A stretch of DNA of 64,000 nt from contig BSWB01000004.1 of the NCBI GenBank assembly GCA_033239125.1, positions 141,114,426-141,178,425 of the forward strand, given 5' to 3'. This document shows, piece after piece, positions 58,012 through 64,000 of this stretch. The stretch comes from Fagopyrum homotropicum. Taxonomy: Eukaryota; Streptophyta; Magnoliopsida; Caryophyllales; Polygonaceae. The notes under the pieces were generated by a model that did no database searches, had not been told where the DNA came from, and saw only the letters and a program-made list of their open reading frames with translations. The number at the start of each line of letters is the position of its first letter. The stretch's first letter is position 1. The position numbers and the translations under genes are program-made.

Positions 58012-59733
58012 TGATAGCATGAATTATAGTCTATATTTAGGGGTTTGTTTGGACGTTTTATCTTCAATAATCTGCATGTTAGCAAGTATAATATGTGATT
58101 ATATTACCATTTCATCTACCTTTGCGGGAATCGAGGTCTACACCTAGTTTTGCTGTCATTGTAGGTAAAATGGCACGTTTTGCATCAAAAAGGAGCAAAA
58201 GGAGTCATGAGTCATTTGGAGCTACATCCAGGGAGCATAGCCATTGATTAAAGATTCACTTTGGACCAGTTTTGAGAGATTTCACATTCAGTTATGACTC
58301 ACCTCGGTTGACCAGAGATTCATCTCGACCGAGGTGATCCAGAGACGCCGACTCGACCGAGGCGAACACCTAGGACGCGGCGAGAATATTTTATTCTTGG
58401 CTGAGATCTTTTATCTTTGGAAGGTGATCTTATATTTTTGGGCTTGGCTCCTGGAAGGAAGAAGATCTTATATTTTACCTATTTTATGGGAAGAGATCTT
58501 TCTAAGATTTATTATCTTTGGAGGGTTATTTTCCTATAAAAAGGGTTGGATTTCCACAAATCCAACATCCCGCTTACACCAAAAGATCCGCTATCACCGC
58601 CGCAGCCATACTCTAGTTGGGAGTTTCGAAGAACCTTTATGAAGGTTGAAGGAAGATTGAAGATCATAACTTTTATAGCTTTTTGGAGGGTTTTGTAAGA
58701 TTATCTTTAATTCCCTCACTTGTTGTCTTGTCTTGTTGGATTTATATCCAAGGAACGCTTTGTTGTGATATTTGATTCAGTTATTGAAGTCTTTTCCATT
58801 AAATTCTTCTTGTTCAAATATTCACTTTCTTCCCATATATTTAATACTTTCGAAATGATGATGAGTGGCTAATTTCCTTGTGTGATTCTAGGGTGATTGG
58901 CTGAAGGTTGTGGGAAAAACAATGATAGAATAATCTTAGATTCCAGTAGGATCCTGAAAGTTCGAGTCTTTAACCTTAACCCTAAGCATCTCGTTCAGTC
59001 GATGAACATCTCGGCCGGGGTGGAATTTGGCTGACCGAGGTGACTTGTCTGATTCTAAAACTGAGAGTTAAGTGTTAGAGTTTGTCAAATCCTATTCTTA
59101 TTACACCTTTCCTGGTTCAAAGCAAGCTTAGGATGAGACTTACCCGGTAATTCCTTAGTTTGTATACCAACGATCATAAGTGTAGGTAATAAAGGTTTAT
59201 CCTTTATTGGGGTTTGAGTGTGCCTTCATCCCATCTTTGTGAGTTAGGCTGAGACTTACCCGGTAAAGGTTGATTCTATTCCCTTAGGTGGTGTGTTGGT
59301 TTGAGGTTATAGTTCTTTTCCTGAATTCCTTGAGACTTACCCGGTAATAGGAGTTACGGTTAGGATTAGTGAGTGGTGAGACTTACCCAGTGATCTACTC
59401 CACTTTAGTAACACCTTCCCCTTGCAAAAATATCAGCTTTGTCCGCTTATCTTTAGATCTTGAGTTGGAACCACAACTAGACGCTTTAATCCCTAGAATT
59501 GCATGTTTGCTTATTTGACTTCTTATTCATCTTTGATTGTGTTAATTGCTCTTGTGGTTAGTATTCACGAAGCTTACCGTTATTGACTTTGTTTCACCGA
59601 GTCCCTGTGATCGACCCCTGGAATTCCTTGCTTTTACTACGATTGACCCGTACACTGCGGGTTCGCATCCTTGTTTTAAGCTTAAGTCTAGGGTTATAAA
59701 TTTAAAGCTTGCACACACCGTTTGGAGCGAACA
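58012..59733 (+). repeat. Copy B 3' LTR
   Basis: Same length as the 5' LTR with about 15 single-base differences seen by eye. The TATA box is at 58535, and the leader boxes lie in the same positions as in the 5' LTR; one has CCCAG in place of CCCGG. Confidence 0.95.
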
Positions 59734-60604
59734 AGTGGCTAATTTCCTTGTGTGATTCTAGGGTGATTGGCTGAAGGTTGTGGGAAAAACAATGATAAAA
59801 TAATCTTAGATTCCAGTAGGATCCTGAAAGTTCGAGTCTTTAACCTTAACCCTAAGCATCTCGCTCAGTCGATGAACATCTCGGCCGGGGTGGAATTCGG
59901 TTGACCGAGGTGACTTATCTGATCCTAAACTGAGAGTTAAGTGTTAGAGTTTGCCAAAACCTATTCTTATTACACCTTTCCTGGTTCAAAGCAAGCCTAG
60001 GATGAGACTTACCCGGTAATTCCTTAGTTTGTATACCAACGATCATAAGTGTAGGTAATAAAGGTTTATCCTTTATTGGGGTTTGAGTGTGCTTTCATCC
60101 CATCTTTGTGAGTTAGCCTGAGACTTACCCGGTAAAGGTTGATTCTATTCCCTTAGATGGTGTGTTAGTTTGAGGTTATAATTCTTATTCTTAATTCCTT
60201 GAGACTTACCCGGTAATAGGAGTTACGGCTTTGGATTAGTGAGTAGTAAGACTTACCCGGTGATCTACTCCACTTTAGTAACACCTTCCCCTTGCAAAGA
60301 TCTCAGCTTTGTCCGCTTATCTTTAGATCTTGAGTTGGAACCACAACTAGACGCTTTAATCCCTCGAATTGCATGTTTGCTTTATTGGCTTCTTATTCAT
60401 CTTTGATTGTGTTAATTGCTCTTTTGGTTAGTATTCACGAAGCTTACCGTTATTGACTTTGTTTCACCGAGTCCCTGTGATCGACCCCTGGAATTTCTTG
60501 CTTTTTACTACGATTGACCCGTACACTGCGGGTTCGCATCCTTGTTTTAAGCTTAAGTCTAGGGTTATAAATTTAAAGCTTGCACACACCGTTTGGAGCG
60601 AACA
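59734..60604 (+). repeat. Copy A 3' LTR, right piece
   Basis: It begins with the second AGTGG target duplication and continues CTAATTTCCTTG, as in the uninterrupted LTRs (48,799 onward). It contains four GAGACTTACCCGGTAA-type boxes (the last one variant) and ends GAGCGAACA at 60604, where G1 gag begins. Confidence 0.93.
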
Positions 60605-61114
60605 TCTTCTCTTGGCTCCTCTTCCATTTCTATGAATTTTTCCTTCCCTTTGTCTTGTGGGTTTAAATCCTTAGGAATGTTCAATGGACTCTCCACCTTT
60701 CTTCCACTTATTAGGGTTATAGCTTTGCAACTTTCTCCTTGAACTATATTGCATGTCTCTCTTGGGTTCACTTCGGTATCTCTAGGCAATGTTCCTTGAG
60801 CCCCACTTGAAGAAGCTTGATATGTTAGTTGGTATTCCAACATCTTTTGGCTTTTGTCAAGTGATTCCACTTTCCACATAGTTTCTCCAATATTTGCTTG
60901 GTCTTCACCTCAAAGTTTTTCCTTTGATTGTTGTTTTGCCTTGGTGGTGGAATATTTGCTTGTTGCTCCCTTTGTTGTTGGAATAGTAGTCTTTGTTGAT
61001 GATGGGGTCTTTCTTATATATCATTGGTTTTCGTAACACACTTGATCTTCTTTTAGCCTTAGATCCTTTATGCTACTATTATAACCTTCACAAGTAGAAA
61101 TAAAGTGATCCAAG
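60605..61114 (-). pseudogene. G1 gag C-terminal fragment
   Basis: Minus strand: LDHFISTCEGYNSSIKDLRL (from 61114), then after a stop SLDKSQKMLEYQLTYQASSS, a GTLPRDTEVNPRETCN block and SCKAITLISGRKVE, ending EEEPREDV at copy A. The NPRE-CKAI-SGR pattern is the usual gag C-terminus of Athila-type elements. The reading resumes at 38,310 with TEANKEEVQPQAL, so this fragment and 31-38 kb are one element split by copy A. The 5' part of G1 beyond 61114 is displaced by copy C. Confidence 0.85.
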
Positions 61115-62896
61115 TGTTCGCTCCAAACAGTGTGTGCAAGCTTTAAATTTATAATCCTAGATGTAAGCTTAAAACAAAGATGCGAACCCGCAGTGTACGG
61201 GTCAATCGTAGTAAAAAGCAAGAAATTCCAGGGGTCGATCACATGGACTTAGTGAAACAAAGTCGGAATAGGTAAGCTTTAACAATTACTAACCACAAAG
61301 CAATTAAAACAATCAAAGATGATAAAAGTCAATAAAGGAAATATGCAATTCTAGGGATTAAAGCATCCAGTTGTGGTTCCAACTCAAGATCTAAAGATAA
61401 GCGGACAAAGCTGAGGTTTTTGCATGGGGAAGGTGTTACTAAAGTGGAATAGATCACCGGGTAAGTCTCACTACTCACTAATCCCAAACCGTAACTCCTA
61501 TTACCAGGTAAGTCTCAAGGAATTAAGATAAAGAACTATAACCTCAAACTAACACACCACCTAAGGGAATAGAATCAACCTTTACCGGGTAAGTCTCAGG
61601 CTAACTCACAAAGATGGAATGGAAGCACACTCAAACCCCAATAAAGGATAAACCTTTATTACCTACACTTATGATCTTTGGTAAACAAACTAAGGAATTA
61701 CCGGGTAAGTCTCATCCTACGCTTGCATTGAACCAGGAAAGGTGTAATAAGAATAGGATTTGGCAAACTCTAACACTTAACTCTCAGTTTCGGATCAGAT
61801 AAGTCACCTCGGTCAGCCAAATTCCACCCCGGCCGAGATGTTCATCGACTGAGCGAGATGCTTAGGGTTAAGGTAAAGACTCGAACTTTCAGGGTCTACT
61901 GTGATTAAGATTATTCTATCATTGTTTTTCCCACAACTTTCAGCCAATCACCCTAGAATCACACAAAGAGATTAGCTACTCATCATCATGAAAGTATTAA
62001 TCAAATATATGGGATGAAAGAGAATAATTGAACAAGAAAACCTTAAGAGAAAGGCTTCAATAACTGAATCAATTATAAAACCAACAAGCGTTCCTTGGAT
62101 AGAAATCCAACAAGACAATCAACAAGGAAGGGAATCTAAGATGATCTTACAAAAACCCTTCGAAAAGCTATAAAAGCTATAGACTTTCTTCCTTCAACCT
62201 TCAAAAAGGTTCTTCAAATCTCTCAACTGGAGTATGGCCGCAGCGGTGTATAAAACACAATCGGTGGTATGCGGGGTGATAGCGGATGTATGCAGGATGT
62301 ATAGCATGATATGGATTTGTGAAAAATCCAACCCTTTTTATAGGAAAATTACTCTCCAAAGATAAGATATCTTAGAAAGATCTCTTCCCATAAAAATAGG
62401 TAAAATATATGGTCTAACTTATCTTCTTCCTTCCAAAAATCCAGCCCAAAAATATAAGATCCTCTTTCCAAAGATAAAATATCTCAGCCAAGAATAAAAT
62501 ATTCTTGCCGCGTCCCAAGTGTTCGCCTCGGTCGAGTCGGCTCCTCTGGATCACCTCGGTCGAGGTGACTCTGTAGTCAACCGAGGTGAATCACAACTGA
62601 ATGTGAAATCTCTCAAATTTGGTCCAAAGTAAATCTTTAATCCATGGCTATGCTTCCTGGATCATTCCTTATGTTCCTGAATGTAGCTCCAATGACTCCA
62701 TAGCTCCTTTTGCTCCTTTTTGATGCAAAACGTGTCATTTTACCTACGATTATAACAAAACTAGGTGTAGACCTCGATTCCCGCAAAGGTAGATGAAACG
62801 ACAATATAATCACATAATATATATACAAACATGCAGATTATTGAAGATAAAACGTCTAAACAAACCCCAAAATATAGACAATAATTCATGCTATCA
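61115..62896 (-). repeat. Copy C 3' LTR (minus strand)
   Basis: On the plus strand it starts TGTTCGCTCC and ends TTCATGCTATCA, the reverse of the copy A/B LTR ends; length 1,782 bp. The inverted TATA box is at 62334-62342, the inverted CTCGACCGAG cluster at about 62,520-62,590, and inverted leader boxes near 61,455, 61,503, 61,579 and 61,698. It is more diverged from copy B than the two copy B LTRs are from each other. Confidence 0.92.
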
Positions 62897-64000
62897 AAAT
62901 ACCCCATACTTAGCCCTTGCTTGTCCCCAAGCAAGTTCCGCATATAAAATACAAGATAGAATGGATTATAAGTCATAAAGATCAATAAGAAAATCTTTCA
63001 AAAACATTTTTATGGTGTGCTACAATCATAGATCACTCTAAGAGAATACTTCATGGAATTTAAAATCAAAATATGATCAAAACATTTTATAAATATGAGA
63101 AAGTTGTTCATCTTTGCATAAAATCGTAGAATGCATAATAAATCGTAATCATCGAAATTAATCATGTATAATCCAGTTTAAACCACTAAGTCAATCAACA
63201 AGCTTGAGGTCTCAAGGGCTTCCCAAAAGAAAAGTCAAGAAACGTGTAGGGTAGGGAAAAGGATATCACTTCACTTTCACTTTGACTTTCAACATCTTCC
63301 ACCAATAAGCTTTGCTTATTTCACACTTTTTCTTTTTTACTTTACTTTTTGGGATGCATGGACAGAGGTGCACAATAACCGAAGCCTAGGAAATCAGCAA
63401 TCATCAATTTCTTGAGATGCATCAAACCCTTGATGCACATACCATGACCCGTTAGGAATATCGCTCAATTCGACTTTGGCAAGACACAAACACCCGGCTA
63501 TGTGAATGGTGCCGAGTTACTCATCATCATGATTGACTTCCCCAAACCTATTTATTGCTTTCTAATACTTTCACTTCCAGCCAACTTCTCAACTTTTACT
63601 TCACTTGCTTTCACCACTTTGCTTGCTTCCTAATTCCCGGATAGGTAAAGGGAGACAAAAATGTATATGAGGGGCTAAGCATGATCAAGAAGAAGAAGAA
63701 AGAAGAATGAATTGCCTTGGTCTTTCTAGGAAGAAAGTGAGAGAACTCATAATGTGGTGTCAACCTTCAAATTCAACATAATTTGGATAAAAACAAAGTA
63801 TTAAACATGCCAAAAATTTCAAACAAAGCATTTAGCAACTTAAACATCACTAGCATCACACATGATCTCAAAGGGCAAAGTAAATGGCGGTGGTTCGGCC
63901 ATCCTTCTTCTGTCCAAGCACCGCTCCTACGGCTACATCACTAGCATCACACATGATCTCAAAGGGCAAAGTCCAATCCGGAGGTTGGATAATGGGAGCG
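62897..64000 (-). mobile_element. Copy C internal region, deletion derivative, runs off the right edge
   Basis: Next to the LTR is the polypurine tract (inverted AAATACCCCATACTT), then the 3' UTR to about 63,843, collinear with copy B 57,028-58,011. It then jumps straight to RNase H (minus strand: PPDWTLPFEIMCDASDVAVG and on to KKDGRTTAIYF). The second ORF, inter-ORF region and end of RNase H are deleted. A 38-bp RNase H segment is repeated at the joint (63844-63881 and 63935-63972). The rest of the element lies beyond the window. Confidence 0.9.

Larger units (their letters stand above)
47943..59733 (+). mobile_element. Copy B: complete Athila-like Ty3/gypsy element lacking integrase, 11,791 bp
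   Basis: Two LTRs of equal length (1,722 bp: 47943-49664 and 58012-59733) flank PBS, gag, protease-RT-RNase H, a second ORF and a polypurine tract. An exact 5-bp target duplication AGTGG (47938-47942 and 59734-59738) marks insertion into the 3' LTR of copy A. By eye I count about 15 substitutions between the LTRs, so the insertion is fairly recent. Integrase is absent. Stops and a frameshift in gag and pol disable this copy. Confidence 0.95.
38365..60604 (+). mobile_element. Copy A: Athila-like Ty3/gypsy element lacking integrase, 5'-truncated, twice invaded
   Basis: The remaining parts are the RT/RNase H (38365-39874), an inter-ORF region with an internal TATA box, a second ORF (40681-42075), the 3' UTR, and the 3' LTR in two pieces (47036-47942 and 59739-60604). 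The 5' LTR, gag and protease are missing at a filler junction. A CACTA element sits in its 3' UTR (42710-46170), and copy B sits in its 3' LTR (47943-59733). It lies inside the gag region of the minus-strand element G1. Confidence 0.9.

Overview
This window is nuclear, repeat-dense DNA of a flowering plant, most likely a eudicot. I see no intact host gene, no rRNA or tRNA gene, and nothing prokaryotic. The evidence for a plant is the element content: Athila-type Ty3/gypsy elements primed by tRNA-Asp, a Tekay/Del-like chromovirus solo LTR, two CACTA transposons, an L1-type LINE with a DUF4283 ORF1 and a terminal RNase H, a TRIM, a microsatellite-flanked MITE, and an Ulp1-associated plant gene family. 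The species cannot be fixed from the sequence.

Layout. (1) 1-4.4 kb: a minus-strand, multi-exon pseudogene of the plant family whose members normally end in an Ulp1-like protease; the C-terminal end lies beyond the left edge. (2) 4.5-6.5 kb: short tandem repeats. (3) 6.6-16.3 kb: two degraded copies of a reverse transcriptase family whose C-terminus looks like an R2-type restriction-like endonuclease. They face each other tail to tail, and the minus-strand copy is split by a 5,207-bp CACTA transposon with a perfect 3-bp target duplication. (4) 16.4-20.0 kb: (TA)n blocks, a 246-bp MITE between two (TA)n blocks, and a 1,141-bp TRIM with an exact 5-bp target duplication. (5) 20.1-27.4 kb: a degraded minus-strand LINE interrupted by an LTR-like insertion.

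(6) 27.5 kb to the right edge: one nested block. The oldest layer is a minus-strand Athila-like element (G1: LTR, integrase, RT/RNase H, protease, gag fragment). G1 was hit by a solo LTR (S), a Tekay-like solo LTR with target duplication GTGAT, a plus-strand element (copy A) and a minus-strand relative (copy C). Copy A was hit by a 3,461-bp CACTA element that carries an exon of the transcription repressor subunit Dr1/NC2beta. Its 3' LTR was then split by a complete 11,791-bp sister element (copy B, target duplication AGTGG).

How the parts relate. Copies A and B share one architecture: gag-protease-RT-RNase H with no integrase, followed by a separate ORF with its own TATA box. G1 keeps integrase sequence and has similar LTR ends, so G1-type elements are plausible trans-acting partners. 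The most interesting unexplained signals are a dispersed CTCGACCGAG-type palindrome clustered upstream of the TATA boxes of the LTRs and of the internal promoter, a four-times repeated TTACCCGGTAA palindrome in the transcribed LTR leader, and several deletion junctions with locally copied filler DNA.
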